Assembly (NCBI RefSeq): GCF_021044825.1
Contig: NZ_JAJNOC010000011.1
Span: 91,503-155,502 of the forward strand
Direction of reading: 5' to 3'
DNA: 64,000 nucleotides
From: Massilia phyllostachyos
Lineage (GTDB): Bacteria; Pseudomonadota; Gammaproteobacteria; Burkholderiales; Burkholderiaceae_D
The notes under the pieces were generated by a model. The model was not told the origin of the DNA. It did no database searches and saw only the letters and a list, made by a program, of their open reading frames with translations. This document shows, piece after piece, positions 26,552-38,813 of this stretch. The position numbers and the translations under genes are program-made. Each line of letters opens with the position of its first letter. Position 1 is the stretch's first letter.

Positions 26552-27508
26552 GTGAAAACCGTCCAACAACGCACCCTGTCCACCCTCGCCGCCGCCGCCG
26601 CGGCCCTGTGCCTCGCCGCGCCCGCGTTCGCCGCCGCGCCGATGGCCAAGACCCCGGCTCCGGGCTGGTCGCGCATGATGCTCGGCCAGTTCGAAGTCAC
26701 CCCGCTGTCGGACGGCACCGTCGACCTGCCGATGGACAAGGAGCTGGCCCAGGATCCGAACAAGACGCGCGACACCCTGGCCAGGTTCCACCTGAAGCCG
26801 ATGGTGGAAACCTCGGACAACGCCTACCTGGTCAACACCGGCAGCAAGCTGATCCTGATCGACACCGGCGCCGGCGCCTTCTTCGGCCCGACCCTCGGCA
26901 AGCTGGTCGCCAACATGAAGGCCGCCGGTTACTCGCCGGAGCAGGTGGACGAGATCTACCTGACCCACTTCCACGGCGACCACGCCGGCGGCCTGGTCAA
27001 GGATTCCGCCGCCGTGTTCAGCAAGGCCATCGTGCGCGCCAACAAGCTCGAGTCCGACCACTGGCTAAGCAAGGACAAGATGGACAAGTCCGACGACAAG
27101 GACACCTTCAAGGGCGCCCAGGCCGCGCTGGGTCCGTACGTGAAAGCCGGCCGCTTCAAGCCTTTCGAGGGCAGCGCCCAGCTGGTCCCGGGCATCCGCG
27201 CCAATCCGAGCGGCGGCCATACCCCGGGCCACACCAGCTACATGGTGGAAAGCGGCGGCCAGAAGCTGCTGGTGATCGGCGACCTGATCCACGTGGCGGC
27301 GGTGCAGATGGCGGAACCGAACGTGACGATCGCCTACGACAGCGACCAGAAGGCGGCTGCGGCGACGCGCAGGAAGGAATTCGATGCCGCGGCCAAGGGC
27401 GGCTACCTGATCGGCGGCGCGCACCTGCAGTTCCCGGGGATGGGCTACCTGGCCACGGAAGGAAAAGGCTACAAGTTCACGCCGGTGAACTTCACCCAGA
27501 TGCGCTGA
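26552..27508 (+). CDS. Secreted metallo-beta-lactamase-fold hydrolase
   Basis: Exported MBL-fold enzyme of 318 residues beginning at GTG with AAGGAAG just upstream. Sec signal peptide to about residue 30 (ALCLAAPAFAAA). Metal motif THFHGDHAGGL (HxHxDH, about 140), third His in SGGHTPGHTSY (about 226), Asp in IGDLIHVAAV (about 250) and the last His in GGAHLQFPG (about 290). Lactonase, glyoxalase or phosphodiesterase activity cannot be told apart from sequence; the layout is close to periplasmic MBL-fold proteins often annotated as quorum-quenching lactonase-like. No partner genes. Confidence 0.92.
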   Translation: MKTVQQRTLSTLAAAAAALCLAAPAFAAAPMAKTPAPGWSRMMLGQFEVTPLSDGTVDLPMDKELAQDPNKTRDTLARFHLKPMVETSDNAYLVNTGSKLILIDTGAGAFFGPTLGKLVANMKAAGYSPEQVDEIYLTHFHGDHAGGLVKDSAAVFSKAIVRANKLESDHWLSKDKMDKSDDKDTFKGAQAALGPYVKAGRFKPFEGSAQLVPGIRANPSGGHTPGHTSYMVESGGQKLLVIGDLIHVAAVQMAEPNVTIAYDSDQKAAAATRRKEFDAAAKGGYLIGGAHLQFPGMGYLATEGKGYKFTPVNFTQMR

Positions 27509-27514
27509 TTTCTC

Positions 27515-27545
27515 AGGGTGGGCGGTCCTGCCCACGCGTTCAAAC
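27515..27545 (+). repeat. Partial copy of the GTAGGGTGG-bounded repeat
   Basis: AGGGTGGGCGGTCCT followed by GCCCACGCGTTCAAAC, near-identical to 48816-48848. Only the left portion of the element is present here, immediately after the MBL gene. Confidence 0.65.
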
Positions 27546-27573
27546 CCACGTGAAATACACGCGCCGCGTCCGT

Positions 27574-30072
<2,499 letters not shown>

Positions 30073-30075
30073 AGA

Positions 30076-30106
30076 TTGCCTCCTAGTTATATTTACCAGG
30101 AGGCAA
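30076..30106 (-). promoter_or_regulatory. Hairpin between orn and the kinase that contains the kinase RBS
   Basis: TTGCCTCCT (minus strand, 30106-30098) pairs with AGGAGGCAA (30084-30076), a perfect 9-bp stem with a 13-nt loop, directly after the orn stop. The 3' arm is the Shine-Dalgarno of the kinase TTG start. It could end orn transcription (only TCTTTG follows) or mask the kinase ribosome site. Confidence 0.6.
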
Positions 30107-30113
30107 ATTTTGC

Positions 30114-30698
30114 TTACAGCTTGATGAAATGCTCTCGGTAGTAGCGCAGCTCGTCGATCGACTCGGTGATGTCGGCCAGGGCGGTGTGCTTCTGGTGCTT
30201 CTTGAAGCCGGAGGCGAGCTCGGGCTTCCAGCGGCGGCACAGCTCCTTCAGGGTCGACACGTCCAGGTTACGGTAGTGGAAGAAGGCTTCCAGCTTCGGC
30301 ATGCCGCGCGCCATGAAGCGGCGGTCCTGGCAGATCGAATTGCCGCACATCGGCGACTTGTTGGCCGGGACGTACTGCTTCAGGAAAGCGATCAGTTCCA
30401 GCTCGGCCTGGGCTTCGGTGACGGTGGACGCCTTGACGCGGTCGATCAGGCCCGACTTGCCATGGGTGCCCTTGTTCCAGTTGTCCATCTTGTCCAGCGT
30501 CTCGTCCGACTGGTGGATGGCGAACACCGGGCCTTCGGCGATGATGTTCAGCTCGGGATCGGTGACGATCACGGCGACTTCGATGATGCGGTCGTTGTCC
30601 GGGTCGAGACCCGTCATTTCCATGTCGACCCAGACCAGGTTGAATTCGTTCGGACGCACGGGCGCGGCGGCCCCTTCGGTTTGTGTGGCTTGTGACAT
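30114..30698 (-). CDS. orn: Oligoribonuclease
   Basis: 3'-5' exoribonuclease that degrades 2-5 nt RNA, including pGpG from cyclic di-GMP breakdown; cytoplasmic. 194 residues, DEDDh family. Exo I motif WVDMEMTGLDPDNDRIIEVA (about residues 24-43), Exo II CGNSICQDRRF (about 120) and C-terminal Exo III HTALADITESIDELRYYREH (about 170-190) are complete. A short N-terminal extension (MSQATQTEGAAAPVRPNE) is added. Divergent from the M48 protease gene 86 bp away, a neighbourhood I recall from Burkholderiales. It can complete the c-di-GMP cycle with the GGDEF-EAL protein at 41 kb. Confidence 0.97.
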   Translation of the reverse strand: MSQATQTEGAAAPVRPNEFNLVWVDMEMTGLDPDNDRIIEVAVIVTDPELNIIAEGPVFAIHQSDETLDKMDNWNKGTHGKSGLIDRVKASTVTEAQAELELIAFLKQYVPANKSPMCGNSICQDRRFMARGMPKLEAFFHYRNLDVSTLKELCRRWKPELASGFKKHQKHTALADITESIDELRYYREHFIKL

Positions 30699-30784
30699 AA
30701 TTCTCTCTTCGATTTATTCGCGATTGATTCGCTACGGCGCCAGGCGTTCGCGCCATCAATCCTGCATTTTCTCACAGGCACAGC

Positions 30785-32047
30785 ATGTCTTCACTCGGGT
30801 TTTCGGTTTTGTTCGTCGTTTTCTTTGCGCTGACGCTCGGTCTGCGATTCTGGCTGGCCGGGCGCCATATCCGCCACGTGCTGCGCCACCGCGCCAGCGT
30901 GCCCGCCGAGTTTGCGCCGAAAGTCCCGCTGGCGGCGCACCAGAAGGCGGCCGACTACACCGTCGCCAAGACCCGGCTCGGCATCGTGTCGCTGCTGTGG
31001 GGCGGCGTGGTGCTGATCGGCTTTACCTTGCTGGGCGGGCTGCAGGCGCTGTCCACCTCCCTGCTGCCGGTGACCGGACCGGGCACCCTGCACCAGATGG
31101 CGCTGGTGGTGGCGTTTGCCGTGCTGTCCGGCGTGCTCGACCTGCCGCTGGACTGGTACCGCCAGTTCGTGCTGGAGGAACGCTTCGGCTTCAACAAGAT
31201 GAGCCCCGCCTTGTGGGTGGCCGACATGGTCAAGGGCGCGCTGGTCGGCGCCGTCATCGGCCTGCCGCTGCTCTGGGTGATCCTGGCCCTGATGGAGAAA
31301 AGCGGCGACCTGTGGTGGCTGTGGGCCTGGTGCGTGTGGAGCGGCTTCCAGCTCCTCATGATGGTGCTGTACCCGACCGTCATCGCGCCGATGTTCAACA
31401 AGTTCACGCCGCTGGCGGACGCCTCGCTCAAGGAGCGCATCGAAGGCCTGATGGCGCGCGTTGGCTTCGCTTCCAAGGGCCTGTTCGTAATGGACGGCAG
31501 CAAGCGCAGCGCCCATGGCAACGCCTATTTCTCTGGCTTCGGCAGCAACAAGCGCATCGTGTTCTTCGACACCCTGCTCTCGCGCCTGGATCCGCCCGAG
31601 ATCGAAGCGGTGCTGGCGCACGAACTCGGTCACTTCAAATTGAAGCACATCGTCAAGCGCATCGTGGTGATGTTCGGGCTGTCGCTCGCCTTTCTCGCGC
31701 TGCTCGGCTACCTGAAGACCCAGGCCTGGTTCTACACGGGCCTGGGCGTGACGCCGATGATGGATGCGTCGAACGACGGCATGGCGCTGATCCTGTTCGC
31801 GCTCGTCCTGCCGATCTTCACCTTCGTGCTGGCGCCACTGAACTCGATCACCTCGCGCAAGCATGAATTCGAGGCGGACGCCTTCGCGGCCAAGCACACC
31901 GACCAGCGCCACCTGGTGTCGGCCCTGGTCAAGATGTACGAGGACAACGCCTCGACCCTGACGCCGGACCCGCTGTATTCAAGCTTCTACGATTCGCATC
32001 CGCCGGCGTCGGTGCGGGTCAAACACCTGAACATGGCGGCCGCATGA
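30785..32047 (+). CDS. Ste24/CAAX-protease-like M48 membrane metallopeptidase
   Basis: Integral membrane zinc peptidase, 420 residues, with about seven hydrophobic segments. Zinc motif LAHELGHFKLKH (HExxH, about residue 280) with downstream glutamate in HEFEADAFAAKH (about 360). The N-terminal M48_N-type region matches Ste24 homologues common in betaproteobacteria. Likely acts in membrane-protein quality control; substrates unknown. First of three overlapping genes (with phhB and rsgA), sharing ATGA stop-start junctions. Confidence 0.93.
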   Translation: MSSLGFSVLFVVFFALTLGLRFWLAGRHIRHVLRHRASVPAEFAPKVPLAAHQKAADYTVAKTRLGIVSLLWGGVVLIGFTLLGGLQALSTSLLPVTGPGTLHQMALVVAFAVLSGVLDLPLDWYRQFVLEERFGFNKMSPALWVADMVKGALVGAVIGLPLLWVILALMEKSGDLWWLWAWCVWSGFQLLMMVLYPTVIAPMFNKFTPLADASLKERIEGLMARVGFASKGLFVMDGSKRSAHGNAYFSGFGSNKRIVFFDTLLSRLDPPEIEAVLAHELGHFKLKHIVKRIVVMFGLSLAFLALLGYLKTQAWFYTGLGVTPMMDASNDGMALILFALVLPIFTFVLAPLNSITSRKHEFEADAFAAKHTDQRHLVSALVKMYEDNASTLTPDPLYSSFYDSHPPASVRVKHLNMAAA

Positions 32048-32376
32048 CCCTCCTCGATCAACACAGCGTGCATGGCGCGCCGGCGCTTCCTGCGGATGCC
32101 ATCCCTGCGCTGCTGGCACAGGTGCCCGGCTGGCAGCCGGTCGACGGCGTGATCGCGCGCGAATTCACCTTCCGCGATTATCGCGAAACCATCGCCTTCG
32201 TGAATGCGGTGGCGTGGCTGGCCGAGGGCGAGAACCATCATCCGGACTTGACGGTGGCGTATCGCCGCTGCACGGTGGCCTGCACCACCCATTCGGCCGG
32301 CGGCGCGCTGTCGCTGAACGACTTCATTTGCGCGGCGAAGATCGACGCGCTGTATGCGCAAAGGGCGGGTGCATGA
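32044..32376 (+). CDS. phhB: 4a-hydroxytetrahydrobiopterin dehydratase (pterin carbinolamine dehydratase)
   Basis: Recycles the pterin cofactor after aromatic amino-acid hydroxylation; cytoplasmic, 110 residues. The family motif is seen in AEGENHHPDLTVAYRRCTV (about residues 59-78), with the paired His of the active site. The ATG overlaps the protease stop by ATGA and its own stop overlaps the rsgA start by ATGA, indicating translational coupling. No phenylalanine hydroxylase gene lies in the window. Confidence 0.95.
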   Translation: MTLLDQHSVHGAPALPADAIPALLAQVPGWQPVDGVIAREFTFRDYRETIAFVNAVAWLAEGENHHPDLTVAYRRCTVACTTHSAGGALSLNDFICAAKIDALYAQRAGA

Positions 32377-33263
32377 ACGAACTCACCGGCACCATCATCG
32401 CGGCCCACGGCCGCCATTACCTGGCCGATGCCAACGGCGAGAAGCTGCAGTGCGTCACGCGCGGTAAGAAGACCAATGTGGCGGTGGGCGACGTCGTGCA
32501 CCTGAAGCGCACCTCCGCCGACCAGGCCGTGATCGAGAAGATCGCCGACCGCACCACCCTGCTCTATCGTTCGGACCAGTATAAATCGAAGCTGCTGGCG
32601 GCGAACATCTCGCGCCTGTTCATCGTCGTGGCCACGGAGCCGAGCTTTGCCGACGACCTGGTCTCGCGCTCGCTGGTCGCGGCCGAAGCGGCCGGGATCG
32701 AGGCCCACATCATCCTGAACAAGGTCGACGTCGAGGCGCCGCTGGCGCGTGCCCGCGAACGTGCCGGGCTGTATGCCTCGCTCGGTTATCCGGTGCACGA
32801 GCTGTCGGCGCGGGAGCGTCCGGAACATGCGGTCGAGACCCTGATGCCGCTGCTGCAAGGACAGTCCTCGATCTTCATCGGCCAGTCGGGCATGGGCAAG
32901 TCCTCGCTCATCAACCTGCTGGTGCCGGATGCGGACATCGCGGTGCGCGAGATTTCGGAGGCGCTGGATACGGGCAAGCACACCACGACCTTCACGCGCC
33001 TGTACTGGCTGCCGGGCGGGGCGTCGATCATCGATTCGCCGGGCTTCCAGGAGTTCGGGCTGTATCACCTGACCGAAGGGATGCTGGAGCGCGCCTTCGT
33101 CGAGTTCAAGCCGTATCTGGGTGGCTGCAAGTACTACAACTGCCGCCATCTGGCCGAGCCGCAGTGCGCGGTGCTGGAAGCGGTGGCGGAGAAGAAGATC
33201 GCGAAGATGCGGCACGAGCTGTATGGGCAGCTGCTGCACGAATCCTCGCAGACGCTGTACTAG
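32373..33263 (+). CDS. rsgA: Small-subunit ribosome biogenesis GTPase RsgA
   Basis: Circularly permuted GTPase that checks late 30S maturation; 296 residues. N-terminal OB-fold (about 1-70), then G4 NKVD (about 115), G1 GQSGMGKSSLINLL (about 170-183) and G3 DSPGFQEFGL (about 225), in the permuted order. The C-terminal zinc knuckle is GGCKYYNCRHLAEPQC (about 255-270). Last gene of the M48-phhB-rsgA set; argF follows 78 bp later with its own promoter. Confidence 0.97.
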   Translation: MNELTGTIIAAHGRHYLADANGEKLQCVTRGKKTNVAVGDVVHLKRTSADQAVIEKIADRTTLLYRSDQYKSKLLAANISRLFIVVATEPSFADDLVSRSLVAAEAAGIEAHIILNKVDVEAPLARARERAGLYASLGYPVHELSARERPEHAVETLMPLLQGQSSIFIGQSGMGKSSLINLLVPDADIAVREISEALDTGKHTTTFTRLYWLPGGASIIDSPGFQEFGLYHLTEGMLERAFVEFKPYLGGCKYYNCRHLAEPQCAVLEAVAEKKIAKMRHELYGQLLHESSQTLY

Positions 33264-33305
33264 CGCCAGGAACCACGGTTTCCGTTACGTAAGGCAAAAA
33301 GCCCT

Positions 33306-33311
33306 TATAAT
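33306..33311 (+). promoter_or_regulatory. Perfect TATAAT upstream of argF
   Basis: A consensus -10 box, 3 bp before the first ATG (33315) and 30 bp before the second (33342). No good -35 is seen 16-18 bp upstream. If used, transcription would start at about 33318, inside the longer reading frame, which favours the shorter start for argF. Confidence 0.5.
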
Positions 33312-33341
33312 CATATGGATAACAGCAAAGCGAACGACGCC

Positions 33342-34265
33342 ATGGCAGCACAACCAATCAAGCACTTCCTGCAGTTTTCCGACTTCTCCTTCGACGAATT
33401 CGAATACGTCATCGAGCGCGCGAAAGTCATCAAGCGCAAGTTCAAGGCCTACGAGGTGTATCACCCGCTGGTCGACCGCACCCTGGTGATGGTGTTCGAG
33501 AAGAGCTCGACCCGTACCCGCCTGTCCTTCGAAGCCGGCATGCACCAGCTGGGCGGCGCCGCGATCTACCTGAACACCCGCGACAGCCAGCTGGGCCGCG
33601 GCGAGCCGGTGGAAGACGCGGGCCAGGTCATGTCGCGCATGTGCGACATCATCATGGTGCGTACCTTCGGCCAGGAGATCATCGAGCGCTTCGCCGCGCA
33701 TTCGCGCGTCCCGGTGATCAACGGCCTGACCAACGAACACCACCCCTGCCAGGTGCTGGCCGACATCTTCACCTTCTACGAGCACCGCGGCCCGATCGCC
33801 GGCAAGACGGTCGCGTGGATCGGCGACGCCAACAACATGCTGTACTCGTGGCTGCAGGCGGCCGAGGTGTTCGGCTTCCACCTGAACGTCTCGACCCCGA
33901 AGGGCTACGAGATCGATCCGAAGCTGGTGTCGACCAAGCGCTACACCCTGTTCGACAATCCGTCGGACGCCTGCGAAGGCGCGCACCTGGTCAGCACCGA
34001 CGTCTGGACCAGCATGGGCTACGAGAAGGAAAACGCCGAGCGCCTGAAGGCCTTCGACGGCTTCATCGTGGACGGCGCCAAGATGGCGCGCGCCACCCCC
34101 GACGCCCTGTTCATGCACTGCCTGCCGGCGCACCGCGGCGAGGAAGTCGCGGCCGAGGTCATCGACGGCCCGCAGTCGGTGGTCTGGGACGAGGCCGAGA
34201 ACCGCCTGCACGTGCAGAAGGCGCTGATCGAATACCTGCTGCTCGGACGCATCGAAGATAAATAG
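33342..34265 (+). CDS. argF: Ornithine carbamoyltransferase
   Basis: Condenses ornithine with carbamoyl phosphate to citrulline, step six of arginine synthesis; cytoplasmic. Motifs: carbamoyl-phosphate loop KSSTRTRLSFE (about residue 50), HPCQ (about 140) and the ornithine/catalytic HCLPAHRGEE (about 260). The chosen ATG gives 307 aa, the usual length. The alternative ATG at 33315 adds 9 residues but sits directly on a TATAAT box. Neither start has a strong ribosome site. Followed by argG after 97 bp, so the two act in sequence. Confidence 0.95.
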   Translation: MAAQPIKHFLQFSDFSFDEFEYVIERAKVIKRKFKAYEVYHPLVDRTLVMVFEKSSTRTRLSFEAGMHQLGGAAIYLNTRDSQLGRGEPVEDAGQVMSRMCDIIMVRTFGQEIIERFAAHSRVPVINGLTNEHHPCQVLADIFTFYEHRGPIAGKTVAWIGDANNMLYSWLQAAEVFGFHLNVSTPKGYEIDPKLVSTKRYTLFDNPSDACEGAHLVSTDVWTSMGYEKENAERLKAFDGFIVDGAKMARATPDALFMHCLPAHRGEEVAAEVIDGPQSVVWDEAENRLHVQKALIEYLLLGRIEDK

Positions 34266-34362
34266 TATTTATCGTTTATACACGCACCACCAACCCTAGT
34301 TTGATCGTCGGCCTGCAAGGGCCGGCTGACCACCTACCTCCCTCCCCAAAACTGGAACACCC

Positions 34363-35595
<1,233 letters not shown>

Positions 35596-35616
35596 GCTGC
35601 ACGGATGTCTTCATGG

Positions 35617-35640
35617 AAGCCGCCTTCGGGCGGCTTTTTT
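35617..35640 (+). terminator. Rho-independent terminator of argG
   Basis: AAGCCGCC and GGCGGCTT form a perfect 8-bp stem with a TTCG tetraloop followed by TTTT, 21 bp after the argG stop. Confidence 0.95.
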
Positions 35641-35736
35641 CATGGTCGTCGACTTCACTTTCGAACACGATGATGGTTTGCATGGGACTTGGGTACCCTC
35701 AGCACGACACTCGGCCGCCACCTCAACGATATGAGG

Positions 35737-36030
35737 ATGGAAAAATCCTCCTACGTCTACATCCTCGCCAGCCGTCCCTACGGCACGACCTGCATCGGCG
35801 TCACCTCCGACCTGATCCGCCGCGTGTGGGAACACAAGGAGGGCTTCGTGGCCGGCTTCACGAAGAAATACAAGATCCACACCCTGGTCTGGTACGAAGT
35901 CCACACCGACATCATCGCCGCGATCACCCGCGAAAAACAGATCAAGGAATGGCCGCGCAACTGGAAGATCAACCTGGTCCAGTCCATGAACCCCGCGTGG
36001 CATGACCTTTATCCAACACTCATTAGTTGA
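35737..36030 (+). CDS. Stand-alone GIY-YIG nuclease-like protein (UPF0213 type)
   Basis: A 97-residue single-domain protein of the small YhbQ-like group. The GIY-YIG signature is degenerate-looking but recognisable in YVYILASRPYGTTCIGVTSD (about residues 6-25), followed by Arg in LIRRVWEHKEG and a C-terminal REKQIKEWPRNWK with a conserved Glu-Lys-Gln segment. Such proteins are probable structure-specific nucleases but most are uncharacterised. The frame extends upstream to 35689; I prefer the ATG at 35737 because it begins right before the domain. Sits alone between argG terminator and the next protease. Confidence 0.8.
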   Translation: MEKSSYVYILASRPYGTTCIGVTSDLIRRVWEHKEGFVAGFTKKYKIHTLVWYEVHTDIIAAITREKQIKEWPRNWKINLVQSMNPAWHDLYPTLIS

Positions 36031-36121
36031 CGTCAGTCAACAAGCCAGCAATCGCTGAATTTCCTGAGCCCATCCATGCCATCCTCCTGCGTTCCCACGT
36101 TGTCTCAACCAGGACCAGCCC

Positions 36122-36865
36122 ATGAAAAAACTCACGAAATTCAGCATCATTGCAGCGATCTCGATCTGCGCCAGCCTCGCCCACGCCGTCGATCTGAAAA
36201 GCCTGCGCAGCATCGGTAGCGACCTTGCCAAGGCCGCCTCGCTGAGCGACGCCGACATCATCGAGGGATCGCGCAACATGATGGCGCAGATGGACGAGCA
36301 GAACGGGGTCGCGCCAACCGGCAGCGACTACGCCCAGCGCCTGGCCGGGCTGACCCGGGGGCTGGAGAACGAAGACGGCTTGAAGCTGAACTTCGCTGTC
36401 TACATGAGCGACGACGTCAACGCCTTCGCCACGCCCGACGGCAGCATTCGCGTCCATGCGGGCCTGATGGACATGATGACGGACGACGAGCTGCGCGGCG
36501 TGATCGGCCACGAGATCGGGCACGCCAAGCTGGGCCACAGCAAATCGCAGATGAAAAATGCGCTCCTGATGTCCGCCGGCACCAAGGCGGCGGGGGTCGC
36601 GGGCGGCACGGTCGGCAAGGCGGTGGCCGCCAATGCGAAGACGATCGAGGCCTTCGCCAGCGCGCAGTTCTCGCAAAAGGATGAAACCGCGTCCGACGAC
36701 TACGGCTTCGAATTCATGCGCAAGCACAAATACGACCCGGCCGCCCTCGCTTCGGCCTTCCGCAAGCTGGCCAGGATGAGCGGCGGCGGCAACGCGCTGA
36801 TGTCGAGCCACCCTGACCCCGCCTCGCGTGCGCGCCGGGTCGAAGACAAGCTGGCGAAGATGTAG
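36122..36865 (+). CDS. Periplasmic M48 metalloprotease (YggG/LoiP-like)
   Basis: Exported zinc protease of 247 residues. Signal peptide MKKLTKFSIIAAISICASLA with AHA cleavage (about 22). Zinc motif IGHEIGHAKLGH (HExxH, about residue 128) and downstream SDDYGFEFMRKH (about 190) with the third ligand. LoiP is lipidated; here no lipobox Cys follows the signal, so a soluble periplasmic form is likely. It may degrade damaged envelope proteins, by analogy. Convergent with the SDR gene. Confidence 0.9.
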   Translation: MKKLTKFSIIAAISICASLAHAVDLKSLRSIGSDLAKAASLSDADIIEGSRNMMAQMDEQNGVAPTGSDYAQRLAGLTRGLENEDGLKLNFAVYMSDDVNAFATPDGSIRVHAGLMDMMTDDELRGVIGHEIGHAKLGHSKSQMKNALLMSAGTKAAGVAGGTVGKAVAANAKTIEAFASAQFSQKDETASDDYGFEFMRKHKYDPAALASAFRKLARMSGGGNALMSSHPDPASRARRVEDKLAKM

Positions 36866-36879
36866 GCCGACCGACGCGG

Positions 36880-36895
36880 GCGGAGGCCGCTTTTT
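36880..36895 (+). terminator. Short GC hairpin plus T run after the M48 gene
   Basis: GCGG-AGG-CCGC followed by TTTTTG. The stem is only 4 bp, so this is a weak call, but it is well placed between two convergent genes. Confidence 0.4.
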
Positions 36896-36900
36896 GTTTC

Positions 36901-37620
36901 CTACGCCCGCGCGTCGCGCAGATCGTCGACCGGCTCCTGCCCGAAGCGCGGCGCCAGCAGATAGTCCACAAGACGGGCCGCACACTCGCCCGGCGACACC
37001 AGCACCCCGCCCTCCTTCATGTCGACGAAGCGCTGCTTGAGCGGAAAGCGCTCGTCCGGCGTCGCCCGGATCTCGGCCTGCATGTCGGTATCGATCACGC
37101 CCGGCGCCAGGCTCACACAGCGCACCCGCGCGTCGCCGTCGAGCGCCACCGCGCGCGCATGCTGGTCGAGCGCCGCCTTGGTGGCGCAGTACACGCTCCA
37201 GCCGGGATAGGCGCTGCGCCCCGCCCCGCTCGACACGTGCAGGATGCGCCGTTCGGCCTGCGGCGCCGCCTGCACGAAGGCGCTCGACAAGGCCAGCGGC
37301 GCCGCCACGTTGATCACGGCCGCACGCAGCGCCGCCGCCGGCTCCTGCTCCGCCAGCGGCCCCACGGGCGTGACCACGCCAGCGTTATTCACCAGCAGCA
37401 CCGTATCCGCGCCCGCCAGAAAGCTCGTCAAGGCATGCCCCTCGAGCCACGACGCCAGCGCCGCGGCGTCGCCGAAGTCGACCACCGCCTGTTCCATGCC
37501 CTCGGCGCTTTCCGCATGCCCGCGCGCCAGCCCCAGCACCGGGATGCCGCGCGCCATCAGTTCCGCCGCCACCGCGGCGCCCAGGCCACGCGAGTGGCCC
37601 GTCACGACTGCCTTGATCAT
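36901..37620 (-). CDS. Short-chain dehydrogenase/reductase
   Basis: Cytoplasmic NAD(P)-dependent oxidoreductase of the classical SDR family, 239 residues. Cofactor motif VTGHSRGLGAAVAAEL (TGxxxGxG, about residues 6-21), NNAGVVTPVG (about 78), catalytic Ser in ILHVSSGAG (about 132) and YCATKAALD (YxxxK, about 145). Substrate unknown. Begins 9 bp after the murB stop on the same strand, so probably co-transcribed with murB although no functional link is obvious. Confidence 0.93.
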   Translation of the reverse strand: MIKAVVTGHSRGLGAAVAAELMARGIPVLGLARGHAESAEGMEQAVVDFGDAAALASWLEGHALTSFLAGADTVLLVNNAGVVTPVGPLAEQEPAAALRAAVINVAAPLALSSAFVQAAPQAERRILHVSSGAGRSAYPGWSVYCATKAALDQHARAVALDGDARVRCVSLAPGVIDTDMQAEIRATPDERFPLKQRFVDMKEGGVLVSPGECAARLVDYLLAPRFGQEPVDDLRDARA

Positions 37621-37629
37621 GCTCGCCTC

Positions 37630-38658
37630 CTAGATGAATACCGGTTCCGGTTCCAGTTCCACGCCGTAGCGCGCCTTGACGTCCGCCTGGATCGCGCGCG
37701 CCAGTGCGACGACTTCCGAACCAAGCGCGCCGCCCAGGTTGACCAGCACCAGCGCCTGCTTCGGATACACGCCGGCGCGGCCCAGCGATTTGCCCTTCCA
37801 GCCGCACTGGTCGATCAGCCAGCCGGCCGCCAGCTTTTCGCTGCCGTCCGCCTGCGCATGGTGCACCAGGTTCGGGAATTCCACCAAGAGGCGCGCGCAC
37901 TGTTCCTGCGGCACCACCGGGTTCTTGAAGAAGCTGCCCGCATTGCCGATTTCAGCTGGATCGGGCAGCTTGCGGCGCCGGATCGCTTCCACGATCGCGC
38001 CGATCTCCTGCGGCGTGGGCGCCGACAGACCCGCCTCCTCGACCGCTTTCGCCAGCTCGGCGTAGCGCAGGTTCGGCGTCCACGCGGCCGTTAGCGCGAA
38101 GGTAACGTCCAGCACCACCAGATCGCGCCCTTCCGGCTGCTTGAAGATGCTGTCGCGGTAGCCGAAGCGGCAGGCCGCCGCGTCCAGGGTGCGCACGTCG
38201 CCGGTCGCCATGTCGAAGGCCGTCAGGGAATCGAACACATCCTTGGTTTCCGTCCCATACGCCCCCACGTTCTGGATCGGGGCGGCGCCGACCGTGCCGG
38301 GGATCAGGGACAGGTTTTCCAGCCCGCCCAGGCCCTGGCTCAGCGTCCACTGCACGAAGGCGTGCCAGTTCTCGCCGGCCTGGGCCCGCACCAGCACTTT
38401 ACCGTCGCGCTCACCCAGCACTTCCTTGCCCTGGCCGGCCATGTGCAGCACCACGCCGTCGAAGTCGCCGGTGAACAGCAGGTTGCTGCCCCCGCCCAGC
38501 ACCAGGCGCGGCAGCGCCGCCAGGACCGGGTCGGCGCGCAGGATGGCCAGCTGTTCCGCGCCGTCCACGCGCAGGTAGTGCCGGGCGCGTGCGGGGATGC
38601 GGAAGGTGTTCAGGGAATCGAGCGGATGGTCGTGGAGGATGGGCAGGTTGGCTGGCAT
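37630..38658 (-). CDS. murB: UDP-N-acetylenolpyruvoylglucosamine reductase
   Basis: FAD/NADPH enzyme forming UDP-MurNAc in peptidoglycan synthesis; 342 residues, type I MurB by length and tail. N-terminal NTFRIPARARHYLRVD, FAD motif LVLGGGSNLLFTGDFDG (about 55-71), SLIPGTVGAAPIQNVGAYG (about 112-130), the Arg-containing CRFGYRDSIFK (about 160) and NAGSFFKNPVV with the catalytic Ser (about 230-240). The frame stays open upstream to 38820, but the ATG at 38658 matches the family N-terminus. Confidence 0.97.
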   Translation of the reverse strand: MPANLPILHDHPLDSLNTFRIPARARHYLRVDGAEQLAILRADPVLAALPRLVLGGGSNLLFTGDFDGVVLHMAGQGKEVLGERDGKVLVRAQAGENWHAFVQWTLSQGLGGLENLSLIPGTVGAAPIQNVGAYGTETKDVFDSLTAFDMATGDVRTLDAAACRFGYRDSIFKQPEGRDLVVLDVTFALTAAWTPNLRYAELAKAVEEAGLSAPTPQEIGAIVEAIRRRKLPDPAEIGNAGSFFKNPVVPQEQCARLLVEFPNLVHHAQADGSEKLAAGWLIDQCGWKGKSLGRAGVYPKQALVLVNLGGALGSEVVALARAIQADVKARYGVELEPEPVFI

Positions 38659-38813
38659 GGCGTGACGGTGTTTTTGCCCATTATAGGCGGCAACGCGGCG
38701 GCTAGGCCGGTCCCGGCTGTTGCCGTACGGGCAAATTGATGGCCTGGAGGGGCGTTGTCCGCTAAAATAGAGGGGTTCATCTATTAAGCTACACAAAGAA
38801 AAGGAATAACGCC

